NCBI RefSeq assembly: GCF_001455205.1
Contig: NZ_CP013341.1
Coordinates: 806,001-870,000 of the forward strand
Length of the DNA: 64,000 nt
Direction: 5' to 3'
From: Nitrosomonas ureae
GTDB taxonomy: Bacteria; Pseudomonadota; Gammaproteobacteria; Burkholderiales; Nitrosomonadaceae
A program made the translations under genes and the position numbers. This document shows, in pieces, positions 19,992 to 30,351 of the stretch. A model generated the notes under the pieces. That model was not told where the DNA came from and ran no database searches. It saw only the letters and a list, made by a program, of their open reading frames with translations. Positions within the stretch are counted from its first letter, which is position 1, and every line of letters begins with the position of its first letter.

Positions 19992-20154
19992 TTTCAGGTC
20001 AGAAAACTCAATAAACAGTTAAGCTCGGGCATTGCGATAAGGCTTTGTGTCATGCCAAATAAATTGACGCACACCACTAAGGAAACACTGAATAATTGCC
20101 TGTGCTGCGCCTGCCTTGCATCTCATTCTGCGCGCCAAATTATTCGGCATTTCC

Positions 20155-21213
20155 TTAATAATTACGCCAACTTATAAAATGCTGGCGCAAAGTTTGAACC
20201 ACACGGTTACCTACTCCACGATCGCCATATACAGGTGGAAACAGCCGTTGACCCAAGATTTTTTGCGAACATATCTTGTCCCGAATTACTACAGGAGAGA
20301 AACCGGCCAACACATTGGCACCCGCTTTAATCGTTTCGGGCCGTTCGGTGTTATTTCGCACCGTCACGCACGGGACACCAAAAATGTAGGCTTCTTCCTG
20401 TATGCAGCCACTGTCCGTAATGATGAGTGAGGCAAATTTCTCGTAAGAAAGCGATGCAAAGGGCTCAACTGGATCAATCACCGTTATGCGCGACAAAAGA
20501 TCAAAGCTGAGTCCATAATTTTTCATAGCCGCCCGTGTCCGCGGATGCATTGGAAAAATCATTGCATCAAACTCATCAGCCAATGTGTTGAGGGTTGTAA
20601 AGACATCAACCATTCTTGTACGGCTGTCGGTAAATTCCTTGCGATGCAGGGTAATGTATGCATACGCATCGGTACGCGGCTTAACCAATTCGGCAGAAAA
20701 ATCATGAATCAAATCTATCGTGGTATTGCCGACATTGAAAATCCGGCCACGCAAATCCGGAATTTTTTTCAAATATTCAGCATGATGTTGCGTATAGGTA
20801 AACAAATAATGTGCCGCACTATCGACCATGATGCGGTTGCGCTCTTCATACATGCGATTATCATAAGCCCGCAGACCCGCCTCGACATGCGCCAATCCCA
20901 CATCAGAATAAACAGCGGCAACGGCACCCACAATTGACGCCGCAGTGTCCCCGTTAACCAAGATCAGATCAATTTTCTGCGTGCGAATAATTTTGCATAC
21001 CCAATCAATTGCCGCTCCAATACTGTAAGGGTAGGGATAGATAAAATCCGGTATATAACCCATTTTGGCAAATACCACCTCTCGAAGCAGTGGATCCTGA
21101 TGCTGATTGGTATGTAGAACGACAAAATCCAGATTTGCTTCGCGTAGCGCCTTGACGATGGCATAATTTTTCATGACCTCGGGACGAGTGCCAATGACAA
21201 TCCCGATCTTCAT
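20155..21213 (-). CDS. wecB: UDP-N-acetylglucosamine 2-epimerase (non-hydrolysing)
   Basis: The 352-aa enzyme interconverts UDP-GlcNAc and UDP-ManNAc, giving a precursor for surface polysaccharides. Landmarks are GTRPEVMK near the N-terminus, HVEAGLRAYD, EERNRIMVD, the UDP-binding stretch TDSGCIQEEA and RNNTERPET. The start overlaps the end of the SGNH hydrolase gene by 4 bases (ATGA). The C-terminus is somewhat shorter than the usual 370-380 aa. A narrower substrate cannot be excluded. Confidence 0.87.
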   Translation of the reverse strand: MKIGIVIGTRPEVMKNYAIVKALREANLDFVVLHTNQHQDPLLREVVFAKMGYIPDFIYPYPYSIGAAIDWVCKIIRTQKIDLILVNGDTAASIVGAVAAVYSDVGLAHVEAGLRAYDNRMYEERNRIMVDSAAHYLFTYTQHHAEYLKKIPDLRGRIFNVGNTTIDLIHDFSAELVKPRTDAYAYITLHRKEFTDSRTRMVDVFTTLNTLADEFDAMIFPMHPRTRAAMKNYGLSFDLLSRITVIDPVEPFASLSYEKFASLIITDSGCIQEEAYIFGVPCVTVRNNTERPETIKAGANVLAGFSPVVIRDKICSQKILGQRLFPPVYGDRGVGNRVVQTLRQHFISWRNY

Positions 21214-21773
21214 CGCTCTAGAATGGCTTTGGCAAAAGCTTCCGCGACAACTTGATTTCCCAGCTCATTGAAATGAACGGAATCCACGTAACAGTCGCGA
21301 TTTAATCCGTTAATCGGCGTGTAATGAATTCTTTTATTTTCGGTTGAGATTTTTCTGATTGCATCATTATATTGATTGCGCCGCTCTACTGTTTCCTTGC
21401 GGAAGAAAATATGGCCATCGGGAAAAATGGGGGGGATTTCACCGCAAAATATGGCCTTGTACTTCTTGATCAAAAATGCTCGGACAATCTGCCGGTAATA
21501 TTCTTCAAAAAGCTCCAGAGGTGTTTCATTTCCCACATCGTTAGTACCTATGAGCACGCATATTTGATAAGTATCACTGATGAATTCAATTTCATTGCTG
21601 AGCAGAAACCATAAATCCCGCGCTGTATATCCATTAACGCTTCGATTAATCGTACGCCATTGATAAGGCGTTTGTTGCGTGAGCATTTGAGCCAGATATA
21701 ACGGATAGCACCCATAAGTCCGCGCACCAAAGGTTTGACTATCCCCAATGCACAGCAGATTCTGATAATGCAT
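21210..21773 (-). CDS. SGNH/GDSL hydrolase
   Basis: The 187-aa protein carries the SGNH blocks: GDSQTFG (Ser nucleophile, block I), IGTNDVG (Asn, block III) and DSVHFNELG (Asp-His, block V). It probably removes acyl groups from a sugar or lipid. It is translationally coupled to the WecB-type epimerase, so a role in trimming or decorating a surface polysaccharide is likely. No signal peptide is seen. Confidence 0.82.
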   Translation of the reverse strand: MHYQNLLCIGDSQTFGARTYGCYPLYLAQMLTQQTPYQWRTINRSVNGYTARDLWFLLSNEIEFISDTYQICVLIGTNDVGNETPLELFEEYYRQIVRAFLIKKYKAIFCGEIPPIFPDGHIFFRKETVERRNQYNDAIRKISTENKRIHYTPINGLNRDCYVDSVHFNELGNQVVAEAFAKAILER

Positions 21774-22114
21774 ATTACATTTTCCCTAATTATCTAATAC
21801 TTACCAAGATTGCAATGGACTTAATTGTTGATGAGTATCTGAAAAAATGACGAGAAGGCGAATACATAAATTTGACATCCACCTTTCTCTGGAAGGGAAA
21901 AATTTCTTGGCTTTCGGGTGAATAGGTATAGATTTGTTTTCATTAATTTTTTGCTTTGCAGGATTCTTCCAATCACAATAAATTACATTAATAAATAAAA
22001 AGCAATGAATTCTTTTCCGAATCCGGATGTACCGGATTTTACTTTACTTATCGGTTCTTCGATACCCGGCATTTAAAACACTGATGCTATGCCACCCTAG
22101 TTATGGACACTAAT
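21774..22114. other. Intergenic region, nothing recognised
   Basis: The 341-bp stretch is AT-rich and has no coding frame with a ribosome site. It separates the minus-strand SGNH/wecB unit from the minus-strand hydrolase pair and could hold the promoter of the SGNH gene. Confidence 0.35.
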
Positions 22115-22879
22115 TCAGATTTTAACAAAATTCGAAACATGCCATTGCTTGATCACATTCATCAACCATACCGAATCATCCAGCGGCAGATCATGTCCTG
22201 CCGTTTCATGTTGCGCGTAATCTGCGCCCCAAGCTTGCGCCAGTTTCAGACTACAGCGATAATCCACCAGGCGATCACCCCGGCTGGTTACAACGAGTAG
22301 CGGTTGTTGCGGTTTAGTGGAAATGGAAAACTTTACGGCAGCAAGGAACTGGTTTCTGCCGCTTGCCTTGGATACCGGATATTGCTGTTGCCACTGCTGC
22401 CAGAATTCCAGGAGTGTGTTGTCATGGTGATGACGGTTTGAAGTCAACTTCAGAATATCCGCTTCCTTTTGCGCTGCAGAATGAAGAATCATGCGCAGAA
22501 CATGCGGATAGGCCGTCCAGCGCAGGCGATGATAAAATGGCGATAATGGTCTTGCGCTGGTGTTGATCAGCACCGTACCTTCAACTTCATCAGGGTAGCG
22601 CGTCATCCAATCAATCGCAATCATTCCGCCCATGGAAAGTGAAATTAGCTTCACTGGTTGACTACTGCCTGTTTGTTGACGCAATGCCTCAGTTATCCCG
22701 GCAATGGTTCTCGGACTGGTTTCATGATGGCGCAGGCCATTGCCCGGAATATCGGGCGTGCTGATGATGGCATCGGGAAAGTGGTGTTGCAGATCGGTAA
22801 TAAACTTCCCCCAATGCCTGGCTTCCCGCAATAACCCGCGTATCAGCACAAAATGCTCACGATCTTTCATGCATACCAA
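22115..22879 (-). CDS. Alpha/beta-fold hydrolase
   Basis: This 254-aa protein has the nucleophile elbow SLSMGG (GxSxG variant, with Ser in LISLSMGGMIAIDW, about residue 93), an Asp in VTSRGDRLVD and a catalytic His in HETAGHDLPLDD. The BioH-like size fits a small carboxylesterase, but the substrate is unknown. It overlaps the downstream end of the M14 peptidase gene by 13 bp, so the two are probably expressed together. Confidence 0.82.
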   Translation of the reverse strand: MVCMKDREHFVLIRGLLREARHWGKFITDLQHHFPDAIISTPDIPGNGLRHHETSPRTIAGITEALRQQTGSSQPVKLISLSMGGMIAIDWMTRYPDEVEGTVLINTSARPLSPFYHRLRWTAYPHVLRMILHSAAQKEADILKLTSNRHHHDNTLLEFWQQWQQQYPVSKASGRNQFLAAVKFSISTKPQQPLLVVTSRGDRLVDYRCSLKLAQAWGADYAQHETAGHDLPLDDSVWLMNVIKQWHVSNFVKI

Positions 22880-23895
22880 TGCGTCAACGCTTGCTGCTCC
22901 AGTTCCTTCGCATCACTGCTATTAATCCAACTTTGATACGAGAGCGTTGCATGCAACAAGAATTCCATTAGAATCAGATGACTTCTTAGCACCCGGCTAA
23001 GTCGATGCGGCTTGATCGGATGATACAGGCCTAGCAATTGACGCAGCTGTAACGGATTCTTGCGAATCCAGCGCCATGAGCCCATTTCCAGCGTCAATGG
23101 CAGAAACACATTATCATTCTCGAGTGACTTCATATATAAAAAATCCCATAAATCGCCATGTACCAGATAATGCTGCGATTGCGGCTCAAACAAGTAGTCC
23201 TGATGGGGATAGGTCTGCATAAACAGTTTGCGCAGATAGCACACTTCCTTTAAATGCTTGATCGGCTCCAGCTTGCTTCGTGCATAAGGAAACCAAATCC
23301 GGTTACGAAAACCGAAGCCGGAATGACAGTCGAGCACCACGCTGAACGGTGTCGGCAAAACTTCTTTTGCGATAAAATCACACAACGCCTGCGCCTCGGG
23401 TTGCATCGAATCATTCGCTTTTCCACGATACCACGGTAGAACAGAAGAAATCCGATGCCCTCCGGCAAGTAAAATGGTTTTTTCCTGACTATCCACCGGC
23501 GCATTACGCATTAAATCGACTCCTTGGCCATTCGCACGGGTTTTATTCAGCATTCCAATCGGATTAACAATGGGCAGAAAATGAATGCGCACCCGCTGCA
23601 GAATCTCAGCCAGTACCCGATCCCACTTCAGGCGTTCCAGCAGACCCTCAAGAAAAGCAATGACCACTTGCGTGCCGATGCGCTCCAAACCGTGAACACC
23701 GGCAACAAACGTTACACACGGCATATCCGCTTCGCGATTACCGAGTGTCAGTGCATATACCGGCAGCTCGTCATTGTCGTGCGACACCCGACAAAGTATC
23801 TGGCTGTGCAAATACATCGCATTATCCTCTTGCAAAATGGCTTCTACTTGTTCCAGCTCGGGAAATGATTGTTTAATCATGGATGGAGTGCGCAT
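22867..23895 (-). CDS. M14 family zinc carboxypeptidase-like protein
   Basis: The 342-aa protein has the zinc motif of the M14 family: GVHGLERIG (H and E), the segment FLPIVNPIGM and the third ligand in VLDCHSGFG. A conserved Glu is in LTLEMGSW. Substrates could be peptides or, as in the AstE/AspA branch, amide-linked amino acids. It has no signal peptide and pairs with the alpha/beta hydrolase by a 13-bp overlap. Confidence 0.78.
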   Translation of the reverse strand: MRTPSMIKQSFPELEQVEAILQEDNAMYLHSQILCRVSHDNDELPVYALTLGNREADMPCVTFVAGVHGLERIGTQVVIAFLEGLLERLKWDRVLAEILQRVRIHFLPIVNPIGMLNKTRANGQGVDLMRNAPVDSQEKTILLAGGHRISSVLPWYRGKANDSMQPEAQALCDFIAKEVLPTPFSVVLDCHSGFGFRNRIWFPYARSKLEPIKHLKEVCYLRKLFMQTYPHQDYLFEPQSQHYLVHGDLWDFLYMKSLENDNVFLPLTLEMGSWRWIRKNPLQLRQLLGLYHPIKPHRLSRVLRSHLILMEFLLHATLSYQSWINSSDAKELEQQALTHWYA

Positions 23896-24104
23896 CTTCT
23901 ATGGATTGAGTGCCAGCAGAATCTTGACACGACAAAAGATAAATCTTACTTGAATCTTTTCCTTTGCTGCAAAGAATCGATACAAGAATCACTGTGCCTT
24001 TCTTTTTTCACAAAGAATTCATCAATATTTCATAAATGCGTCAAGGAAACTTAACAATGCCGCTTTATGCTGGGCGCCATCACTCATTCACTTAAAAGGT
24101 ATTT

Positions 24105-24914
24105 ATGATCAAGCATCAGACTCCTATCAAGGTGAGAAGCGTTTGGATCTCCGATGTGCATCTCGGATTTCGCGGTTGTCAGGCGGAAGCCCTGCTGCAT
24201 TTCCTGCATTCGGTTGAAACCGACTATCTGTATTTGGTTGGAGATATCGTCGATTTCTGGAGTCTCAGGAAAAATCCGTTCTGGCCTCAGCACCATACCA
24301 ACGTGATCCGCTCCATTCTGGGCAAAGCCAAGCATGGCACCAAAGTAATTTATATACCGGGTAATCACGATGAAGCTTTGCGCGATTGCACCGGGCATGT
24401 ATTCGGTAATGTGGAAATCCATCAGGATTATGTGCACACCACAACCGATGGCAAGAAGTTACTTGTCATGCACGGTGACGAGTTTGACATGATTGTAAGA
24501 AATAGCCGCTGGCTCGCCAAGCTGGGCAATATCGCCTACGACACCTTGCTTGATCTCAACCACTATATCAATGGCTTGCGTAAATTCCTGGGTTACTCTT
24601 ATTGGTCTCTTGCGGCCTATCTGAAGTTAAAGGTAAAAAACGCGGTCAGTTATATCAGCAGCTTTGAAGATGCCCTGGCGCATCTGGCCAAGGATCGCGG
24701 TGTTGATGGGGTAGTGTGCGGCCACATTCATCATGCCGAATTGCGGGAAATCAATTCGGTGTTGTACTGTAACGATGGTGATTGGGTAGAAAGTTGCTCC
24801 ACCCTGTTGGAACATCTCGATGGATCATTGGAATTGGTTTTTTGGTCCGAGCGATTCGAGCAATACAAAAATCACCTGGAAGAAGAATTACTGGCTGGCA
24901 AAAATGCAGCTTAA
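24105..24914 (+). CDS. UDP-2,3-diacylglucosamine diphosphatase-like phosphoesterase
   Basis: The 269-aa calcineurin-type phosphoesterase has the metal-binding series SDVHLG, GDIVDFW, GNHDE, MHGDEFD and GHIHHAE. This arrangement belongs to the LpxH/YbbF-like branch found next to lipid or glycosyltransferase genes. It may act on a lipid A precursor or another glycolipid diphosphate. The patatin gene starts 6 bases downstream, so these two form an operon. Confidence 0.82.
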   Translation: MIKHQTPIKVRSVWISDVHLGFRGCQAEALLHFLHSVETDYLYLVGDIVDFWSLRKNPFWPQHHTNVIRSILGKAKHGTKVIYIPGNHDEALRDCTGHVFGNVEIHQDYVHTTTDGKKLLVMHGDEFDMIVRNSRWLAKLGNIAYDTLLDLNHYINGLRKFLGYSYWSLAAYLKLKVKNAVSYISSFEDALAHLAKDRGVDGVVCGHIHHAELREINSVLYCNDGDWVESCSTLLEHLDGSLELVFWSERFEQYKNHLEEELLAGKNAA

Positions 24915-24920
24915 ACCCAT

Positions 24921-25847
24921 TTGAAAGACTTACCGCACTCAAAGACTGTTTTAAGCCTGGATGGCGGCGGCAGTCATCTGCTCATTCAACTCAGCGTCCT
25001 GGCCTGCCTGGAAAATGATACCGGCACATCAACCTACGACTTATTCGATCTGATTGCCGGATCGTCGTCAGGTGGATTGATGACTTGTTTGATCTTGGGG
25101 CATCGCTGGAGCGCTCATCGCATCATTGAAAAAATTTTGCATGAAAAATTACTGGAAAAAATAATGGCCAAGCACCACTTCAGCCGTTTGATGAGTAAAC
25201 TGCAAATCCGCCCCAAGTATCAAGGCATTCCAAAAAAACTGACGTTGCAGAAAGAATTGGGCAATCTAAGGCTATCATCGCTCGACAAGCAACTCTTCAT
25301 TCCCTGTTTCAATCTCAATCAGGATCAATTGGAAATTTTTACCAATGACAGTCAACCGGATTTCCTGCTAAGCGAAATCGCCGATGCCTGCACCGCCGCC
25401 CCTTCGTATTATCCGCCGGTGCTATTGCAAGATGGCGGTTGGCGCATCGATGGCGGTATCGGGATGAATAACCCCGGCCTAAGCGCGTATCTTTACGCCC
25501 AGAAATGCTGGAATCAAAACCCGATCAAAATGCTATCCATTGGATCCGGCTGGCGCAGCTTCATAGTTAACGGCACAAAGGCCTGCAAATATGGTGGCTT
25601 GCAATGGTCAGCGCAAGGCATCGCTTCGATCATCCTCAGGGAAAAAATGTTAGCCAATGTCAGAACGACTACGGAAATTTTAGGTAACCAAGTGCTGTAC
25701 ATCAATCATTACCTGAAAGATTATGACATGCCCGATCAGATGGATTCAGCTAACAATAAAATTATCCAGAAAAAAGCTTTGGACATCGGAAAGCGCTGGT
25801 ATGCCCTGCACCGGGAGCAGATTCATCAATGGCTGAAAGATCAATAG
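24921..25847 (+). CDS. Patatin-like phospholipase
   Basis: The 308-aa protein shows the patatin landmarks: oxyanion hole LSLDGGGSH (about 10-18), nucleophile GSSSGG (about 46-51) and the dyad Asp in DGGIGMNNP. It should hydrolyse acyl esters of phospholipids. The only plausible start is TTG at 24921, because a stop at 24912 closes the frame upstream and the next ATG comes after the oxyanion hole. It follows the LpxH-like gene closely. Confidence 0.85.
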   Translation: MKDLPHSKTVLSLDGGGSHLLIQLSVLACLENDTGTSTYDLFDLIAGSSSGGLMTCLILGHRWSAHRIIEKILHEKLLEKIMAKHHFSRLMSKLQIRPKYQGIPKKLTLQKELGNLRLSSLDKQLFIPCFNLNQDQLEIFTNDSQPDFLLSEIADACTAAPSYYPPVLLQDGGWRIDGGIGMNNPGLSAYLYAQKCWNQNPIKMLSIGSGWRSFIVNGTKACKYGGLQWSAQGIASIILREKMLANVRTTTEILGNQVLYINHYLKDYDMPDQMDSANNKIIQKKALDIGKRWYALHREQIHQWLKDQ

Positions 25848-26047
25848 CTGTCAATGATTGGGCCATTGATAACCGCAGAAGCGATTCACGCCTGACCCGC
25901 ACATCTCATGCCAGATTTAACTGTCACAAAACAACCAACAAATGGTCATTGTATTGTCATAGTCAGCCGCTAGACTGCACAGCGATCCAGTGAATAGTTC
26001 ATGATATTGAATTCACTGCAAAAGACTAACCCATATCACAAGCGACC

Positions 26048-27091
26048 ATGAAAATATTTTACGGAATCCAGGGAACAGGGAATGGCCATATTACACGCGG
26101 GAGGATTATGGCCAGGGAATTACAAGCTGCCAATCTGGAGGTTACTTATCAATTCAGCGGTAGACCGTGGGACAAATTTTTTGATATGGAAGTTTTCAAT
26201 GGTTATCAATGGCGCCAAGGATTAACTTTCATCACGGAAAAAGGAAAAATTGATCATTTAAAAACCGTGTGGCATTCAAAACCCTTACGCTTTTTTAATG
26301 ACATCAGGGAACTGGATTTGAGCAGTTATGATTTGGTCATCTGTGACTATGAACCGGTCACCGCTTGGGCTGCACGGCGGCAAAACAAAAAAACTATTGG
26401 CATCAGCCATCAATACGCGTTTCATTACAACATACCTCGTGCTGGCAATGATCCGGTCTCTGAAACCATCATGCAAAATTTCGCCCCGGTCGATACCCGC
26501 ATCGGCCTGCATTGGCATCATTTTCATCAACCCTTGTTACCACCGGTGATCGAAACGCCTTATGTGCCGCAACAAATTCAGAAAAACAAAATCATCGTCT
26601 ACTTGCCTTTTGAAGATCAGCAGCAAGTCATGTCAATATTAGCGCCTTTCAAATCATTTGATTTCTTGTTGTACTCCCCGGAAGTTATGGCTTCCGTGCA
26701 TGCGCATATCCACTGCAATCCCTTATCGTTGCAGGGCTTTCAGAAAGATTTATCGGATTGCGCAGGCATTATTTGCAACGCAGGTTTTGAGTTAGCCAGC
26801 GAATCACTGCAGCTCGGCAAGAAAATCCTGGTCAAACCTCTGCATGCGCAAATGGAACAAGCTTCAAATGCCCTGGCTTTGCAAACATTAGGTTACGGAC
26901 GAATGATGCCTATCATGGACGCAGCAATCATTGAACAATGGTTACATGAGACCCGCGCCATCCGTGTAACTTTCCCCAATACAGCCAGATATTTGGTGCA
27001 ATGGATCAAGGACGGTATGCCACAGATCGATCAATCATGGTGCAATCGGATTTGGTCCGAGGTTAAGGTTATTCCCGTTGAAATACCATAA
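26048..27091 (+). CDS. MJ1255-type glycosyltransferase
   Basis: The 347-aa protein starts MKIFYGIQGTGNGHITRGR, the typical N-terminal glycine-rich loop of the family 28-like glycosyltransferases annotated MJ1255/VC2487. Near the C-terminus NAGFELASESLQLGKK and KPLHAQMEQASNAL resemble the UDP-sugar-binding half. The acceptor may be a lipid such as diacylglycerol, given the diacylglycerol-kinase-like gene 30 bp downstream (inference). Confidence 0.8.
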   Translation: MKIFYGIQGTGNGHITRGRIMARELQAANLEVTYQFSGRPWDKFFDMEVFNGYQWRQGLTFITEKGKIDHLKTVWHSKPLRFFNDIRELDLSSYDLVICDYEPVTAWAARRQNKKTIGISHQYAFHYNIPRAGNDPVSETIMQNFAPVDTRIGLHWHHFHQPLLPPVIETPYVPQQIQKNKIIVYLPFEDQQQVMSILAPFKSFDFLLYSPEVMASVHAHIHCNPLSLQGFQKDLSDCAGIICNAGFELASESLQLGKKILVKPLHAQMEQASNALALQTLGYGRMMPIMDAAIIEQWLHETRAIRVTFPNTARYLVQWIKDGMPQIDQSWCNRIWSEVKVIPVEIP

Positions 27092-27120
27092 ATTCTAACC
27101 GACTTGAATTCACTACATTT

Positions 27121-28113
27121 ATGAACGCCAGTCTCCTGTTTAAGCCTAGCCCACTGATTATAAGAATACCCTCGCCGGAAAAGATCCTGATTATTTACAA
27201 CCCGATATCCAGTGCCGGTAACACGGAAGCACTCGCAAACAAACTGGACAAGGAATTAACGCTTCACGGAAAAATCGTTGAAGTATTAACATCCGAGAAA
27301 AAAACCAAGGGCTATACCCGCATCACGGAAAAAATTGCTGCCAATGATCTGATCGTGATCGTAGGCGGGGATGGAACCATCAGAAAGCTGCTGGATTTGA
27401 TTAATAAAACGAATACGCCCATTTACGCCATCCCGGGGGGCAATGAATCGTTATTCGCACGCTCTTACGAAATGACTACCAAGCCCGATGATTTGATTCA
27501 AGCAATCAATTCAGGAACATGCTTACAACAATTTTATGGTTTGATCAGCGGTAAAGGAATTAAGGGCGGCAAGCCTTTTTTCCATATGGCTTCGATGGGA
27601 TTGGATTCGCTAACTGTCAAAAATATCGGCAAGCGCAAAGGCCCTCTGAATGATTCAATTTATATCTGGCATGGACTCAAAGCCTTGTGCTCCTTGCATC
27701 ATCCCACAGTCTCAGCGAGCGTTGACGGTCAGCCCGTCATTGATCACGAATCCGGATATGTGATCGTCGCCAATAACTCAGCTTACGCCAGAAACTTACA
27801 ACTCGTCCCCGCCGCCAATCCTTCCAGAAGCGAGCTAATTCTCGGCTTTCTACCCGGAGCACGACATCAGCACGAGCTGGTTAAAGCAATGAAAATTCTA
27901 CAACGTAAGCCCGCCAAACTACCCATGCGGTATTTCTCAGGAAAGAATATTTCCTGTACGTTGCATGAGAAATCCTATCCATTACAAGTTGATGGCGATT
28001 ATTTCCGCAATCGCGATATTGAAGCTGAAAAAACAATCGAGTTTAGCGCCAGCCTAAAGCCCATAAGGGTATTGATTCCACCTTTTTTCAGTACCAGCTG
28101 CCTCTCAAACTGA
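27121..28113 (+). CDS. Diacylglycerol kinase family protein
   Basis: The 330-aa protein has a DAGK-catalytic fold: YNPISSAGNTEAL (nucleotide binding), VGGDGTIRKLL (the GGDGT motif, about residues 81-85) and AIPGGNESLFAR. The last replaces the usual GTxND with GNESL, which is unusual. Further on FHMASMGLDSLT and LQVDGDYFR match the C-terminal domain. It probably phosphorylates a lipid, although the altered nucleotide motif leaves room for another substrate. It follows the glycosyltransferase gene and is probably co-transcribed. Confidence 0.75.
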   Translation: MNASLLFKPSPLIIRIPSPEKILIIYNPISSAGNTEALANKLDKELTLHGKIVEVLTSEKKTKGYTRITEKIAANDLIVIVGGDGTIRKLLDLINKTNTPIYAIPGGNESLFARSYEMTTKPDDLIQAINSGTCLQQFYGLISGKGIKGGKPFFHMASMGLDSLTVKNIGKRKGPLNDSIYIWHGLKALCSLHHPTVSASVDGQPVIDHESGYVIVANNSAYARNLQLVPAANPSRSELILGFLPGARHQHELVKAMKILQRKPAKLPMRYFSGKNISCTLHEKSYPLQVDGDYFRNRDIEAEKTIEFSASLKPIRVLIPPFFSTSCLSN

Positions 28114-28160
28114 ATCAAGGGCGTCCATATATGCCTTCAACTGAAATTCTCGATTCGGTT

Positions 28161-28206
28161 CAGTAAGTCCACTCCCCACCCCGGGAGGTGAAAAATGAAC
28201 TTACTG
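28161..28206. repeat. Interrupted inverted repeat between convergent genes
   Basis: CAGTAAGT (28161-28168) pairs with ACTTACTG (28199-28206), with an inner ACTCCC/GGGAGGT pairing around a CACCCC loop. It sits between the convergent kinase-like gene and phoX, so it may form the bidirectional end of both transcripts, but it lacks T-runs. Confidence 0.35.
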
Positions 28207-28227
28207 CTCCAAAATTTTTATCTATCC

Positions 28228-30351
28228 TTAACTTCCGATCACTCCGCCATCATCCTTAGTAATCACTATTACCGAAGAACGAGGTTTTGAGACTGATGAC
28301 CCTGTATAGGTTGTTGGCCCATTGTAACCATTATCCGGCCACGCGGAATTGTCGGTAAAATCGATCTTCCAATCTTCGCCTGGGTGCTGAATGCCTACAA
28401 ACATCGTCTTACCATCAGGCGTTGTAATAACACCGGTTACCTCACAATTGGGCGGACTGGTAAGAAAACGCTTGGTTTCACCGGTGGATGAGTCTGCGCA
28501 CATCATCACATTACCGCCGATGTTCACCCAATCTCCACTGGCATCACCTGCCTGATCCGTCTGAATCCATAAACGTCCCTCCTTATCGAACCACAGACCG
28601 TCAGGCGCGCCATAATCATCTCCATTGATATTGCCCACATAACCATCATGACCGGTAGAATCATAACTGCTGCCCAAACTTTTGACGTTAGCCTTATCAC
28701 CGCATTGTGCAAAAATGTCCCATTTAAAAGTAGTGGCAGTCACGCGCCTTCTGTCTTCCCGCCAGCGAATAATCTGACCGAAATCATTATCAGGACGCGG
28801 GTTGGCAGCATCCACCGGGGGATTGGCGCTACCTGCACTACCGGTTCCATCCCTATTATTGCCTGAGACAGGGGTATTACCACGACGGCTATTGTTGGTA
28901 AGCGTCATGTAGATGTCGCCGGTGATAGGATGGACAGCACCCCATTCGGGGCGATCCATCATGGTGGCGCCCAAACGATCGGCTGCCTGGCGCGTCTTGA
29001 TGAGTACTTCCGCCTGATCGGCAAAACCATTCTTGCGCGTCAACCCATTCTTGCCCCATATCAGGGGCAGCCACTGACCACTGCCATCGGCATTAAATTT
29101 TGCTACATACAATGTGCCATAATCAAGCATATCCCGATTCTCAGCATAGCCCTCCCGATTAAATTTTTTGTCGCAAACGAACTTATAAATATATTCATTT
29201 CTTTCATCATCTCCCATGTAGAAAGCAACACGATCCTTATGATCGATCACAACCTGTGCACTTTCATGCTTCATTCTACCCATGGCAGTGCGCTTGATCG
29301 GCTTGCTCTTCGGATCCCACGGATCAATCTCCACTACCCACCCAAAACGATTCGGCTCATTGGGATGCAGATCTGCACGAAAACGTTCGTCAACTTCGTG
29401 CCAACGATAGCCGAAACCTCCTTTAACCACGCCGTATCGAAGTTGATTCTGAATAATTCTAAGCTTATGTTCTGGATCCGACTCTCCTGCCACCTCTCCG
29501 GTTTCATTGGAGAAATAACCATTCCAGTTTTCTTCACAAGTCAGATAAGTACCCCAGGGCGTATAACCATGAGCACAATTGTTGAGTGTGCCGAGAACCC
29601 AGCTACCGTGAGGATCGGCCGCCGTTTTCATTAATGTGTGTCCGGCAGCAGTACCACTTATCTTGCATAGGGTATTTCCCGTGATACGGCGATTTAAACG
29701 TGAATGCCGATTAACTCGCCACTGATGATGTTCCTTATCAATCGTAACTATATTGATGCCATGGGCAGCTTGTTGAGCGCGAACCATATCGAGCGTAATC
29801 GCAGTTGTGGCGTAATTGGCTGCGGGAACAATATTATTCACCAGAGGCGGATCACAATATTCACTATTGGTAACCAACAATCCACGTTTATTGCCAAACG
29901 GCCCGGGAAAAGGAAAATAGTGCATACCGTCCGTGTGTGCGCCATAGCAATGCAATTGAGTTGATTCATCCAGGGCACTCACCGTGTCCCAGTGAGGTTC
30001 AGGCGTCAACGAATCCCCCCATGAAACCAAGATTCTGGCTGAATAACCTGTCGGCACCGTCACGCCATCCGTCATAGGTGCCGTATTGGCACTGACCGGT
30101 GTAAAGCCTATTGTTCCAAGGGGATTCAGGCTATGTGACACTTCGGCACCATTTAATATTTCGCCGATCGCCGCAGTACTGAGTACGGATAAAGCGGTCA
30201 CGGTTGCTGTAGCACCCGCAGAAACCATAAGAAAATCACGGCGTGTAAGTTTTTGTTGCTCAACAATCTCTTGCAGCGTTCTGTTACCACTGTCATTACG
30301 GGTAACATCGCTAGGATTAAGTCTTCCATCCGGATGAAGTTTGCTGCTCAT
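28228..30351 (-). CDS. phoX: PhoX-type alkaline phosphatase (DUF839), Tat-exported
   Basis: The 707-aa protein begins with a twin-arginine signal (TRRDFLMVSAGA, then a hydrophobic run ending near TAAIGEIL), typical of PhoX, a calcium- and iron-dependent monoesterase that folds before export. Landmarks of the beta-propeller include CAHGYTPWGTYLTCEENWNG and GRMKHESAQVV. The start at 30351 has GGGAGAAC upstream; a longer frame from 30384 overlaps that ribosome site. It would release phosphate in the periplasm. No Pho box was identified. Confidence 0.88.
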   Translation of the reverse strand: MSSKLHPDGRLNPSDVTRNDSGNRTLQEIVEQQKLTRRDFLMVSAGATATVTALSVLSTAAIGEILNGAEVSHSLNPLGTIGFTPVSANTAPMTDGVTVPTGYSARILVSWGDSLTPEPHWDTVSALDESTQLHCYGAHTDGMHYFPFPGPFGNKRGLLVTNSEYCDPPLVNNIVPAANYATTAITLDMVRAQQAAHGINIVTIDKEHHQWRVNRHSRLNRRITGNTLCKISGTAAGHTLMKTAADPHGSWVLGTLNNCAHGYTPWGTYLTCEENWNGYFSNETGEVAGESDPEHKLRIIQNQLRYGVVKGGFGYRWHEVDERFRADLHPNEPNRFGWVVEIDPWDPKSKPIKRTAMGRMKHESAQVVIDHKDRVAFYMGDDERNEYIYKFVCDKKFNREGYAENRDMLDYGTLYVAKFNADGSGQWLPLIWGKNGLTRKNGFADQAEVLIKTRQAADRLGATMMDRPEWGAVHPITGDIYMTLTNNSRRGNTPVSGNNRDGTGSAGSANPPVDAANPRPDNDFGQIIRWREDRRRVTATTFKWDIFAQCGDKANVKSLGSSYDSTGHDGYVGNINGDDYGAPDGLWFDKEGRLWIQTDQAGDASGDWVNIGGNVMMCADSSTGETKRFLTSPPNCEVTGVITTPDGKTMFVGIQHPGEDWKIDFTDNSAWPDNGYNGPTTYTGSSVSKPRSSVIVITKDDGGVIGS